This document shows, piece by piece, positions 11,064 to 22,798 of a stretch of DNA of 64,000 bases. The stretch comes from Nicotiana tabacum. Taxonomy: Eukaryota > Streptophyta > Magnoliopsida > Solanales > Solanaceae. The stretch spans positions 46,447,348-46,511,347 of the forward strand of contig NC_134102.1 in assembly GCF_000715075.1 (NCBI RefSeq). Direction: 5' to 3'. Positions within the stretch are counted from its first letter, which is position 1. Every line of letters begins with the position of its first letter. Both the position numbers and the translations under genes were made by a program. Below the pieces are notes generated by a model that was given only the letters and a program-made list of their open reading frames with translations, was not told where the DNA came from and searched no databases.

Positions 11064-14000
11064 TGTAATGACCCGACCTGTTGTTTTGCTTTCTAGAACT
11101 CCGTCCCCTAAATAAGACTTCCCGTACGTACTTTTACTGTTTTATGACTTGCGGAGATGGTCGGTTCGGGATTTAAAAGGGGTTCGGGTTGAAATCGAAA
11201 CACTTGGTTCCTTAAGGTTGGCTTAAAAGGCCAAGTTTAACTTCGGTCAACATTTTGAGTAAACGACCTCAGAATTAGGATTTGACGGTTTTAATAGGTT
11301 CGTATGATGATTTTGGACTTGGGCGTATGTTCGGATCGTGTTTTGGATGACCCGGGAGCATTTCAGCGCCTAATAGTGAAAGTTAGTTCTTGAAGGTTTT
11401 AAAAAGTTCTTTAAATTTGGTTTGGAACGGGTTTTGGTGTTATCAAGGTCCAAACTGAATTCCGAGACCGGGAATAGCTCCGTAATGTCATTTAAGGCTT
11501 GCACGCAAAATTTAGTATCAATCCGAGTAGTCTAAGTACGTTTCGGCACATTTTGAGTGAATAGAAGAACTTGAAGTTCATAAGTTTGATTCAACTGGCT
11601 TTGGAATTTGATTCTTATTTTTAATGTTGTTTCATGTGTTCTGAGAGTTCGAGCAAGTCCGCATATTCTAAACTTGTTGGTATATCCGGGCGGGGTCCCG
11701 GGGGTCCCGAGTGTCGCTCGGACGAGGCTCGGACCAAATTGGGATCATGGAGCCACAACTGAAGCTCCCAGATCTGTCATAATCGCACTTGCGCTTAGCC
11801 AGCCGTAGGTGCGAGCCACGAGCCGCAGAAGCGAGAGATCAAGGGTAGCCCAGGGATCACAGATGCGGAAGATTGGGCGCACCTACGCGACTGCAGGTGC
11901 GAGAGCCTTGGTCGCAGGTGCGACTAGGCCCGCAGAAGTGGCCACTTCTGTCCGCAGATGCGGAGACTAGCCAGGTGGGGGAAAAGTGCACCTGCGAGGC
12001 ATTGCCGCAGGTGCGAGACCGCAGATGCGGCCAAGGCACCGCAGGTGCAGAAGTCGCTAGGCAGTGAGGGTTCATTTAATGCGGACTTAGGCCATTTTTA
12101 TCACATTTTTATCTCACTCTTGGGCGATTTGAGAGCCTTGAAGGAGGGGATTTCGACCTAGCTTTGTAAGGTAAGTAATTTCTACTTAATGTGAGTTTAA
12201 TATATAGATTATGGGTAGATCTTAACATAAAAATTTGTAGAATCCATGGGTTTAGATGAAAAACCTAGGTGTTGATTAAAATGGGATTTTACCATGAAAA
12301 TTCTCACGCCCCAAAACCGAGGAGCGCGACCGGCGCTCAACTGAGTGAACCCGATCGAGCAAGCCTGTTAGATTTTATTCTACCCAAACTCATCCATGAA
12401 TAGAGATAATACATATTATTATTAATTAGACGAAAATGTGTTCATGTCTACAATACCAATTCATCTCCAATAGTTTTATCATTTTTAAAGTCTCAAATGG
12501 ACAGGTAATACATCCACAACATAACATAGTTTGTCTTTCTCCAACACCAATACACAACCCACATTATGTCTACGGAGCCTCTATAGATAAAGAAGAGTAC
12601 AATGATAATGTCGGCAATAAGGCTCCGGCTATACCTCAAACCGAATACACAAATTACAAAAGATACATGATCCCGGGATGAAGTGGGGCTCACCAAGTTA
12701 GCTGGGAAGAAAGTCCACTACTATTACTGATCAATATCTCCTGCTGTGGAAGCACTTGCATCCATTGAAAGATACAACACCCCTGGCAAAAGGGACGTTA
12801 GTACCGTCGAATAGCACTAGTATATATAACTAAACATTCTCTCAATAGAATGACAAATAATACAAACAAGAGTATCATAATGTCAATGAAAGCCTTAATC
12901 AACATCAAACCTTAATTTAGGATCAAGACAGTATTCAAATTAATTTCCATATCTCACATTGGGAGATTTTTAGTATTGATATACCATTGTCCACAATGCC
13001 AGTACCATAATTCACCATACTAATACCGCTATTCACAATACCATTATTCACAAAACCAGTACCACCGTACTCTTAGCACAGAGTCCGATCACGATCCGAT
13101 CAGCTAGGCTATCTCAGTAGAGACATCAACCACAATTTATCTCAATATCAATACCACCGTCTTTAACACGGAGTCCGATCACAACCCGATCGACTAGGCT
13201 ATCCATTAGGGACATCGACCACAATCACAATTTCAATTACAATTTCCAGCACAATCACCACCATGTGTGCGACATGGTGTCCGATCACGACCCGACCGGC
13301 TAGGCTGTCTTATTTGAGACATCAACCTTTTTATATCAATCATCGCATTTCATAATACTTTCACATCTTTTGATTTCATTGGCACTAATGGCCATAATTA
13401 TAAGATCATTCTTGGCACGTCGGCCATATTCACTATTTCATGCTCACCTTATCAATTTCAAATATCATTATCATCATCAACAATAAATACAACTCAAATC
13501 AAGGTGTGTAGTACACATGTGAGCAATTTAGAGTCTAAGGCACATAGAGATATTTCACAAAATTTGGCATAATAGCCTTCATTTGAACTTGACTTAAAGT
13601 CGAAACATTATTAATGCACAACCCGTATTTTAACACATCCTCAATTGGTAACATATCATGAATAAAGCATTTAGGATGCTTGTTGAATATATATCTTTCA
13701 ACCCAATCTTACTCGGAATGGCCAGTCTCATAATGAATCACTCGGGACTTACATAATTTATATGAATATCATGGGATTCAATTCTAAGAGAAGAGTTTAG
13801 CCAACATACCTCATTTGAGCTTCCTTACACTCTAAATATTTCGGAATTCTTAGCAACTTCAATCTATTGTAGAAATATAACAAATTGAATCAAAATTAGG
13901 AGGGTGATCATGGTTCGAGCTCATTTGAGCATTTTATCAAATACTAAGTGTGTATTAAGGTTCCAACGTCCTTTTATGGAGAATTCCATCATCCCACAAC

Positions 14001-16247
14001 CCAATCTTTACTATTTTTAGCTCAACAATCTTTCTACACCCTTGATAACACATGCATATAAAATAAACAACTCCCATGCCCAAAAATTATCTTGCTAGTT
14101 ACCCATTTTCAGAAAATTTCGAAATTAGAGTTTAGGGTGTAGAATCTTACCTCTAGGATGAAGACCTAATGAGCTTCCCTTCTTAATCTTCCAAAACTTG
14201 AGCAAAAATTGAAGAAAAATAATTTAAGAACACCTTCTCACTCTAGGGCACTCTCTCTCACTCTAAAATATCAGATTATGTCTCAAAAATAGCCCAAAGA
14301 GTGTATTTAACGAAATAGGATCGGGTTTTAAAAATCCAAAAATGGAGCTCCGGAACAAGGTATGCGATCGCATAACCGATATGCGGACCGCATATCCGTC
14401 GCATAATTGGTTACAAAATAGCCAAAAGAACTATCTGTGTATGCGGTCACTATGCGATCCGCATAGCTGTTATGCAGTCGCATAATGCACCGCATAATAG
14501 TTATGCGGTCGCATAGTCGATCGCATAGTTGCTTCCAACTGACCCAATTAACTGCCTCACTATGTGGCCATTATGCGGTCCGTAGAGTGGTTCTGCGGTC
14601 GCATAATGGACCGCAGAAATGCACTTTTCCGCCAAAAATTTTTTCTTTACTTTTCGGTGCATTGTTCAACCCAAAAAGTCCGAGCCGCATGTAAGCCTAG
14701 TCCGGCACCATGGAATATTATTTTCTTTGCAAATTTTACCGGGCTTTACACTTAAGTACTTCGAAAATTTCTGGGGTGTTACAAAAATTATTATGGAACT
14801 TAGTGAAAATCATATCATTATGTTCCTAAGGTTATGAGTAACAACTTTCTTCGAAAATTACCGGAATCCGGGCTCGTGAGCCCGGGGGTAAATTTTAGGA
14901 ATCTTGCATTTAGGGTTGGGTAATTGCTTTAATAATGGGGGTATGAACTTTTGAGCATAAATTGATTAATTTATATAATGTTTGACTAGTTTCGAGTCGT
15001 TTGGCACCAATTTTGGAGGATTGAGCACGATCTTGAATTGGGGAGTGGGCTTTGAGACGAGGTAAGTCTCCTTTCTAACCTTGTAAGAGGGAAATTTCCC
15101 CATAGGCGAATTAACTTATATATGTGACTATTTGTGGGGGGCTACGTACGTACGAAGTGATGAGAGTCCATGCGTAGCTACTGCTTATGCTAAAGTCCAG
15201 GTAGTCTAGGACCCCCATCATGCCATACTTGAAATAATTGCGCCTTTACTTGTCAATTGAATTGCTTAAATCGAAATGTCCATAATTGTAAGAGGATCCC
15301 AAAGGGATAAGTTTCACTTAATTAAGGGTATGGATAAAATACTTGACTGCTATTAAAAAACTTGTGTTTCTTTAAGTGTTTTCTATTAGTGGAGCGGGCC
15401 GAGCACCTCGGCAGATTAAATAGATACACCTATAGTTCGTGCCGTTCGACCCTCGGCAGTACACAATTTAAATATCGTTATGTTGGTTCGGGCCGTACGT
15501 CCTCGGCGTTATTTGTGCATGAATATTTTGGGCTTTTATACTCATAACTGATATTGCTCCAATGTTTAAATGGAAGATAAATTTAGAATTTATAATTGTG
15601 AAAAAGGGTATTTGCCACCACTTACTGTTGAGTTTTAGTATATTTATTGTAATCCATGCTCAGTTGTAATTTTAAATTTATTATCATTAGCCTTAGTAAG
15701 TGTCAAGTCGACCCCTCGTCACTACTTCTTCGATGTTAGGCAGGATACTTACTGGGTACATATTGTTTTATGTACTCACGCTATACTTATACACTTAACT
15801 GTGCAGGATCTGAGGCAGGTGCATCTGGATATCCATCCAGCGCGCATTCTTGATCTGGGTTCGAGATTCCATGGTGAGCTGCCCTTCCGAGTCGTTCAAC
15901 AGCATGCCGAAGTCCCACTTTTTATTTTGTTTATGTCTATTCCTTTTCAGGCAGTAGGATAGATATCTTTTGTATATTCTACTAAGTTGCCCATATACTT
16001 GTGATACTAGATCTTGGCACGTAGTAGTAGACTTATGATTTTGGGTTTTGTTCTTACGGTTATTAATGTTTCTCGCTGTTTTCATTTAATCATTTAAATC
16101 GATTTTCATTAAATCTTTTAAGTAAAAGTAAAGATCACTACGTGGAAAAAATCGTTAAAATGGGAAATCATTAGGTTATTCATTGTTGGCTTATCTAGCA
16201 ACGGTGCTGGACGCCATCACAGCCTGATATGGAATTGGGCCGTGACA
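11064..16247 (+). mobile_element. Gypsy-type solo LTR in the provirus (TSD attaa), itself carrying a nested solo LTR
   Basis: The left end TGTAATGACCCGACC and right end GGGCCGTGACA are flanked by attaa at 11059-11063 and 16248-16252. Removing the nested element at 12302-14783 leaves about 2.7 kb of LTR and no internal coding region, so this is a solo LTR made by LTR-LTR recombination. It contains GC-rich decamers (gcaggtgcg, cgcagatgcgg) at 11760-12065 and degenerate tandem units with cctcggcag at about 15390-15530. Confidence 0.88.
12302..14783 (-). mobile_element. Nested gypsy solo LTR (TSD aaaat), same family group as the element at 32917
   Basis: On the minus strand it begins TGTAACACCCC and ends in a mutated TG (left end tctcacgcccc where tgtcacgcccc is expected). 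The flanks are aaaat at 12297-12301 and 14784-14788. It holds tandem units with ccgatcacgacccgat and ggctaggct at about 13070-13330, and cgcatatgcggaccgcat-type palindromes at 14360-14620. There is no internal region. It is related to the LTRs at 32917-35155 and 40554-42858. Confidence 0.9.
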
Positions 16248-17254
16248 ATTAACCTTCTGCTTAATTCGTCTGACTGATTTACGATGATCATCAGTCCATG
16301 CTTTTGGATTCTTCTTTAATATTTCATAAAGAATTGAAGTATCCTTAGCAAGATCCTTTATAAAAGAGGAAATGTAATTAAGGCTTCCCAGAAACCTTTG
16401 AAGTTGAGTCTTATCAGTTATGACATTAGGGAATTTAGATGCAAACTCAATATTCTTTGGATCGTAACTATTCTTCCATTTTGAATATTATGACATAAGA
16501 ACCTTATATTGGTCTGAAAAAGGGCCATCTTTGGTTTAGAAATGACTAAGCCATTTTGAATTATGATTTTTCTAAAAAGATCCAAATATTTAAAATGAAT
16601 TTCAATATTTTTTGAAAATACTAAAATATCATCAATATAAACAATTATAAAATTTTTATAAGGCATGAAGATATCATTCATTATTTTCTGACCCAATATT
16701 GACCCATTTTTCAAACCAAAAGGCATGACATTCCATTAATATTGACCCATTGGGATATTAAAAGTAGTTTTGTATTTATCTGGCTCAAATATTTGAATAT
16801 GCCAATAACATAATTTTAAATCAAATTTTAAAAATATTATGGCATCATGCAATCTATTCAATAAATCCTTTTTATTAGGGATTGGATATCTAATCCACTT
16901 TAAAACTTTATTAAGGGGCTTATAATTAATAACTAACCTTGGAACTCCTCGTTCTTGTTGAGCATGTTTATTAACATAAAAAGCAGTACATGACCATTTA
17001 GACCTTGAAGGTCTTATAAGACCTTTTTGCAGCAAAGAATCTATTTCTTTTTTGCATAATTCCAAAAATTCTGAATTCATTTGGCAAGGTCTTGTTTTAG
17101 TAGAAATATTATCTTCAGAAAAGTCTTCTTCATAGGGAAGACTAACTATGTGCTTTTTTCTATTCCAAAATTGGTTTGGATGATCCCCACATATTTGTAA
17201 TGAAAACGGATTTTTTAAAAAATTAATTTTTTCTATAAGCTTTGGGTTTTTCAA
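16248..17254 (-). pseudogene. Pararetroviral reverse transcriptase
   Basis: The frame 17254-16736 holds the RT entry (LQKGLIRPSRSKWSCTAFYV, RLVINYKPLNK) and motif A with its aspartate (FLKFDLKLCYWHIQI). The next frame (16726-16418) holds MPFGLKNG and the catalytic YIDDILVFS. The remainder to 16253 runs into the thumb region in another frame. The protein copies pregenomic RNA into the circular viral DNA. Stops around 16727-16735 and a shift near 16430 break it. The RNase H part was separated by the attaa insertion. Catalytic aspartates remain visible, so inactivation comes from the breaks, not from the active site. Confidence 0.9.
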
Positions 17255-18316
17255 ATCTTCTACAATAGTAAGACTACAAATTTTATTTTTTAAGAAATCA
17301 ATTTGTCTATTTTTTGCAGAGATATTCTCAGTTATTTCATTTAAATATCTTTTAAATGGTTGAGTTATAAAATCAAAACTAATTTCTTTATTATTATAAG
17401 TTCATGTAAAACCTTTGGCATCCCATCTAGTAAAAGGAATTATATGATGGAAAAATGGGACTCCTAATATGATCTCCTGAGATATATCTTTGACCAAGAC
17501 AAAAGTTTTAGGTATACAAACCTTTCCTTAGCAAATATAAACTTTTGATAATTTATAAGAAATACACATCTTATCACCACTAGTATTTCTTAATCTGTGA
17601 GTAGTTTTATGAAAATACCTTGAAGGTATTATTCCTTCTTTTATACAATTTAAATCTTCACCACTATAAAATAAAGCAGTAAACTCTTTTTTGAAGTTAT
17701 AATCTATTAAAAGAGTAACTTTTATTAAAACCTTTTGAGTAGTAAATAGCTGAAATATTTGTAAAAACTCATTATCAGCCATATTAACTACTCCTAGAAA
17801 ATCACTTCTTGTCGCATCCTTAGAGGTACCGTCATCGATATTATCCAAACCTTCTTTAGTAATATTAGTGCTGAATTCCTGACTTATAGGGACATGAGAA
17901 TTTTCTAATCTAATAATTCTCTTGTCTAAGGCTATATTTGAAGCCTTTAAGTCTGAGATTTCTCCTTTGAAATTATTAATCTCTTTTTTCAGGTCTTGAA
18001 CAGTAGTTGGCCTATCAATGGCCTGGGATTTTTCTTTTAAAATCCTTTTGACATCAGACATTGTATATGGTCCCTTTTGAGAAGGCATTTCTTCAATCTC
18101 TGGACTTGTAGGAATATTATCCCGAATTTTGTCCATTTGATCAATAATCTGGGACCTTAATTCTGGGTCTTTAATAACCCTGAGAAGTTCGAATAAACTA
18201 TCATTAGTCAGGACATTGACTTCTAAGTCCTTGAATTGAGAATAAATATTAAAACATTCATCATCTGTGTTGTCATTACAACACTGATCTTGATTCTGTT
18301 TGCAGGGTCCACATTC
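17255..18316 (-). pseudogene. Pararetroviral coat C-terminal tail and aspartic protease
   Basis: A minus-strand frame (18322-17528) starts with a cysteine-rich ECGPCKQNQDQCC stretch that continues the coat protein tail from across the insertion. It then has a probable coiled region (VQDLKKEINNFKGEISDLKA) and the retroviral-type protease around 17660-17690. The catalytic triad reads YSG (ALFYSGEDLNCI) where the family has D-S/T-G, so the active aspartate is lost. After a TAA at 17528-17530 the frame continues with ILGVPFFHH, the protease C-terminal part, then further stops. In relatives this protease matures the polyprotein. Confidence 0.8.
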
Positions 18317-21300
18317 TTTCACGATCCAATTTCACTTATAGGTCGTGATGGCGCCCAACACTACGGCTAAGCAAGCCAACTTAATCAATTAAGCATTCAT
18401 TGACTAAATTGTCCCATAGTGAGTGTCAAAGTCGGCCATCTCATCTCTACCACTTCGAGATTAGGCTTGATACTTACTGGGTACACGTTGTTTACGTACT
18501 CATACTATACTTGCTGCACTTTTTGTGCAGGAACTGAGACAAGTACTAGTGGGGGACCTATTGTCTTACACCCACGTTATCCATAGGCATAGTGGTGAGC
18601 TGTTTCTCTGATCCGTTCCGCAGCTACTAGTGTCTCTCTTTATACTTTTTTTTTCATTCTGTCTATTTTTATTTCAGACAGTATTTGAGGTTTTGTATAA
18701 TCTACTAGATGCTAATACACTTGTGACACCAGGTCTTGGCACACACATTGGTAGAATTTGGATGTCACGACCCAAAATCCTAACTTGTCGTGATGGCGCC
18801 TAACTCAGTACTAGGCAAGCCAACAACATCAATAACCCACGATTTCCTTTAAATTTAAAAATGTAACGTTTAATACAATACCAAAAATCTAGCAATTTTC
18901 GATACAACACTTCCAAAATCTAGTATCACTGAGTACATGAGCATCTAATATGAGTACAAGTCTGGAAAATACGGTCTATAATAGCCTGAGACCAATACAG
19001 TAAACAAGGAGATAGAGAAGGAGAAACAAGGTCTGCGGAACACGGCAGCTACCTCAAAATCTCCTGAAAGTCAACTGCGCAAAATGATCAACACCCGCTA
19101 TGTTCAGGAACACCTGGATCTGCACACGAAGTGCAGGGTGTAGTATGAGTACAACCAACTCAGCAAGTAACAATAATAACTAAGGAACTGAAGATAATGA
19201 CGAGCTACACAGTCATAGTTCACTTTCAGTAGTTCCAGCAAAGAATAGACATGCTTTCAAATCCGGCAGTTTAAGTCAAATCAATTTTATCCAGTTCAAT
19301 TTCAAGTAATCCGGATATAAATTTTTTCAGAGATTTCACAACAATGACAGATAGCAACCAAGTGCAACAACAAATGCAAAGCAAGTACAGCCTCTCAGGC
19401 AACAGTCACTCAACTCATCACAACAGCTCAACCACTCGACTCTCAACCCTCAGCACTCACACTTAATGGGTACCTGCGCTCACTGGGGGTGTGTACAGAC
19501 TTCGGAGGGGCTCCTACAGCCCAAGCGCCATAATCTGCACGGACAACTCACGTGCTATAATATCCTGCACGGACAACTCGCGTGCCATAATATCCTTACC
19601 TCATCGACAGGCCCTCGGCCTTACTCAGTCCTCAACCTCTCAAGTCTCTCGGGCTCTCAGAAATCACAAAGATCAGCCTAAACAAAGATAACATAGTATA
19701 TCAACAAATATCCAAAAAAACTGAGGTATAATATGCAAAAAAAATCATGACTGAGTACAAGACACCAATTAGCAAATAATTCAACAAGTACGCGACCTCT
19801 ACGGGTCTCAACAGTACTATAGCATAGCCTAAGCATGATTTCTAACATGATTTATAGTCACATTTCTTCAACACATAGAGATCATATAGCTAACAATAAA
19901 TTATTCAACTTTACAGTTTTTCGGGACGGACCAAGTCACAATCCCCTCAGTGCACGCCCACACGCCCGTCACCTAGCATGTGCGCCACCTCTAAAATAAT
20001 CACATGATACCAAAATCCGGGAATTCATACCCTCAGGACTAGATTTATAATTGTTACTTACCTCAACCCGTGTAATTATTTATTCCGCTATGCCCTTGCC
20101 ATGAGAATTGATCTCCGAAAGCCTCGTATCTAGCCACAATTAATTCGATTCAGTCAATACAAATTATTGTAATTAATTCCATAAGAAAATACTAATTTTT
20201 CCAATAAAATCCGAAATTAACTCAAAAATCTCATGTAGGGTCTACATCTCAGAACCCAAAAAAAAGTTACAGAATATGAACGTCCATCCAACCACGAGTC
20301 CAACCATATAAATTTCACCAAAATCCGACATTAACTCGACTCTCAAATCTTCAATTAAAGTCTATGAAGATTTCTACCATTTTCAACCCAATCCTTACTC
20401 ATTTGAACTTAACAATCCTTCCACAACATTATTGGCATGTATACATAATACTCTTACACCCAAGAATCATACTATTAATCACCCATTTTTACTCCAAACC
20501 CGAAATTGAAGAATTGAGGAAAGAAATTCTTACCTCTTTGAAGCCCTAGCAAGATCCTTGTGAAATATTCAAACCTTGAACAAGAATTGATGGATAAATG
20601 ACTAAGTCTACTTTCTCTCTCTAAAATGCTCTCACCTCTCTCTAAAATATTAGATTTTGGCTCAAAAATGAGCTTCAAGGGCTATAAATCGAAGTTGGGT
20701 CGGGTAAAAAATTAGAAAGAATGGAAGCTCCGATGCAGTTATGCAATCGCATAACAGGTATGCGGTCCGCATACCGGCCGTATAATTTGGCCTCCAAAGC
20801 TGGGCGTTACTGACCCAGTCTGCGGTCATTATGCGGTCCGCATACTTGTTCTGCGGTCGCATAGTGCACCGCAGATTTTTCTCAAATCTTGCCCCTCACC
20901 TGATCCACTTTGCGACCATTATGTGGTCCGCAGAGTGATTCTGCGAGCGCATAGTGGTCGCAAAAATGACCCTTTTCCGACAAGATTTACCTTTACACAT
21001 CGGTGCATTGTTCAACCCAAAAAGTCCGAGCTGCGGCGAGCAAGCTCGACGCGAGAAATTTCTATAATTTTTGTATTAATTTATCTACCTCGGCACCACC
21101 AAACCTTAATTTCCTTAGCAAAATTTCTCCGGGGTCGTTACACCTAAGTCAACATCCGATCAACCTTTTCAACTTAAATTCTAAATCTTGGAACTAAGTG
21201 CTCCAAATTATTTCAAAACCTCACCGGACCCAAACTAATTACCCCGGCAAGCCAAATAACAACTGAAATTCACAATTTGAGTAGTAAATGGGGAAACGGT

Positions 21301-21336
21301 ATTATACTACTCAAAACGACCGGCCGGATCATTACA
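18317..21336 (-). mobile_element. Rearranged gypsy LTR insertion in the provirus (TSD cattc)
   Basis: The outer ends are TTTCACGATCC (left, mutated TGTCACG) and GGATCATTACA (right), flanked by cattc at 18312-18316 and 21337-21341. The inside is not one simple LTR: 18317-18410 reads as the end of a minus-strand LTR, 18411-18762 reads in the plus orientation (tgatacttactgggtacacg, as in the LTR at 11064), and 18763-21336 is a full minus-strand LTR. An inversion between LTR copies, or insertion of one LTR into another, would explain it. No coding region is present. Confidence 0.7.
18763..21336 (-). repeat. Minus-strand gypsy LTR (about 2.57 kb), same family as 22799-25848
   Basis: Ends TGTCACGACCCAAAATCC and CCGGATCATTACA. 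It contains the cggacaactc-cgtgc repeated block (19530-19600) that appears inverted in the LTR at 24880-25050, and cgcat/gcggtccgcat palindromes at 20735-20960. Confidence 0.8.
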
Positions 21337-22112
21337 CATTCGTCTTCTGAGGAAAGGTATTCTTCCTCCGGTAGAGCCCTTAGATCTTCATCAGTTGATG
21401 AATCTTCTCTATCACTATTTTTTGGTAAATTGTCCCGAGAAGAATTTAACAGAATCTTGTGTAAAGAGTCCTTAATATTATCATCTAGGTCAAGGTTCTT
21501 AATCTTATCCTTGACTTTGCAATCTCTAGCATAATGACCTACCCTGCCACATTTGTAACATGCATTAGGCGTATTGGATTTTATAAAATCCTTTCTATGC
21601 TTATAAGCCTTTCTTCTCTTATCTTTTCGCTCAAATCTCTTATCAGAAGATCCTCTATTTGTTTTATACCTATAAGGTTTGGGTTCTTTCTTTTGTCTAT
21701 GAGACACCTTTTTATCCTTAGGAATATCTATGGCAAATTGTTCACAGAATTCTCCTAATTGTTATCTTTCATTAAGACGGTGCTTCTTAATTTCATGGCT
21801 TAACTTAATTTCATTGCATAGAGCTAAGACTTCTTGTGTACATACACTAATAAGCTTTCCATAGGAATAGCTATTATAATCTATACTCATTGCTGTCCCA
21901 CGAAGAGTTTTTCTAACCCTTTCAGCAAAGAGTGTTGGGAGTCTATCAATAAATTTGGACTTCCAGTGAGTGCTATTACACTCTGGTAATTTTATTACCC
22001 TGGATAAGAAAACATCCTTATACCATCTAAAATTTATTAAAGTATGACATCTAAGATTTTGGAGTATGGTCCTTATGGTCTCACTATTGTCTGACCATAT
22101 TCCAGAGAAATA
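21337..22112 (-). pseudogene. Pararetroviral coat protein (core and zinc finger)
   Basis: The minus strand encodes a caulimovirid coat core (TILQNLRCHTLINFRWYKDV, ERVRKTLRG, YGKLISVCTQEVLALCNEIK), then a lysine/arginine-rich stretch and a CCHC nucleic-acid-binding knuckle CYKCGRVGHYARDC at about 21500-21560, then an acidic tail with LPEEEYLSSEDEC. The virion shell protein packages the DNA genome. One in-frame TAA at 21762-21764 interrupts core and finger. The tail is cut by the cattc insertion and resumes at 18316. The core N-terminus is fused directly to movement-protein sequence, suggesting a deletion or the native polyprotein arrangement. Confidence 0.85.
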
Positions 22113-22798
22113 ATTAGTTTCTATAAGAATAGTTTCATTTTTGAAATCTATAATTTTGCACATAGGATTTAAAGTATATAAAGGTTTGTAATAAATCCTA
22201 TAACCGATACATATAACTTCTGTTCCTGGCATATAGTCATAACCATGAAGCTTAATACTCAATATTAAAGCATTTAAAGACTTTTCATCACTCAAAAAAA
22301 ATTTGCAAGTTAGGATATGCATTAAAATAAATAGGGCCATAGGCCAAACTGGTCTGTACTGTCCCTATAGGGGATTTTTTTCTAGTTTTTGTTTCTGCCA
22401 TCTCTGAGAGCTGCTATAAAGCTTTCAGGTAAGCCTCTTAAAGTAAGTGGCTTGAAGGCAACTTGTATTAAACCAAAGTGCCAAAATTAATGAGTTTCCC
22501 TATAAGGGGCTAAATCATTTTCAGATAATAATCTAAAAGTAGCATGATCACTATCTACTGTGATAGTCTCTTCAGTAGTTTTAACTAGTTTTAAACCTAA
22601 TTTTTCAAAGGTACCTAGTTGGTATATAACCTTAGGTTGTATTCTAGGAATCATCCATTTATTAAGAAGATCTAATTATTGGGGCATATCATACTCTTCT
22701 TTCATGTTGTTTTTAACAGTAGTTTGCTTCCTAATGATATTCATTAGAAAAACCTGTGTTGAACTTAGCACCTATTTTTACTCTTTCACATGGATTTG
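22113..22798 (-). pseudogene. Pararetroviral movement protein (30K superfamily)
   Basis: The minus strand shows HFGLIQVAFKPLTLRGLPES followed by FIAALRDGRN, and in the next open frame LSDEKSLNALILSIKLHGYD and PGTEVICIGYRIYYK. These fit the beta-rich core of 30K movement proteins of caulimovirids, which enlarge plasmodesmata for cell-to-cell spread. Several stops (before FWHFGL, after GRNKN) and a frameshift near 22350 break it. The N-terminal part and leader are missing next to the LTR insertion at 22799. Confidence 0.75.

Noticed and set aside
11608..12161. Several overlapping open frames in a GC-rich block
   Set aside because: Same decamer array in the LTR at 11064-16247; frames overlap on both strands with no motif.
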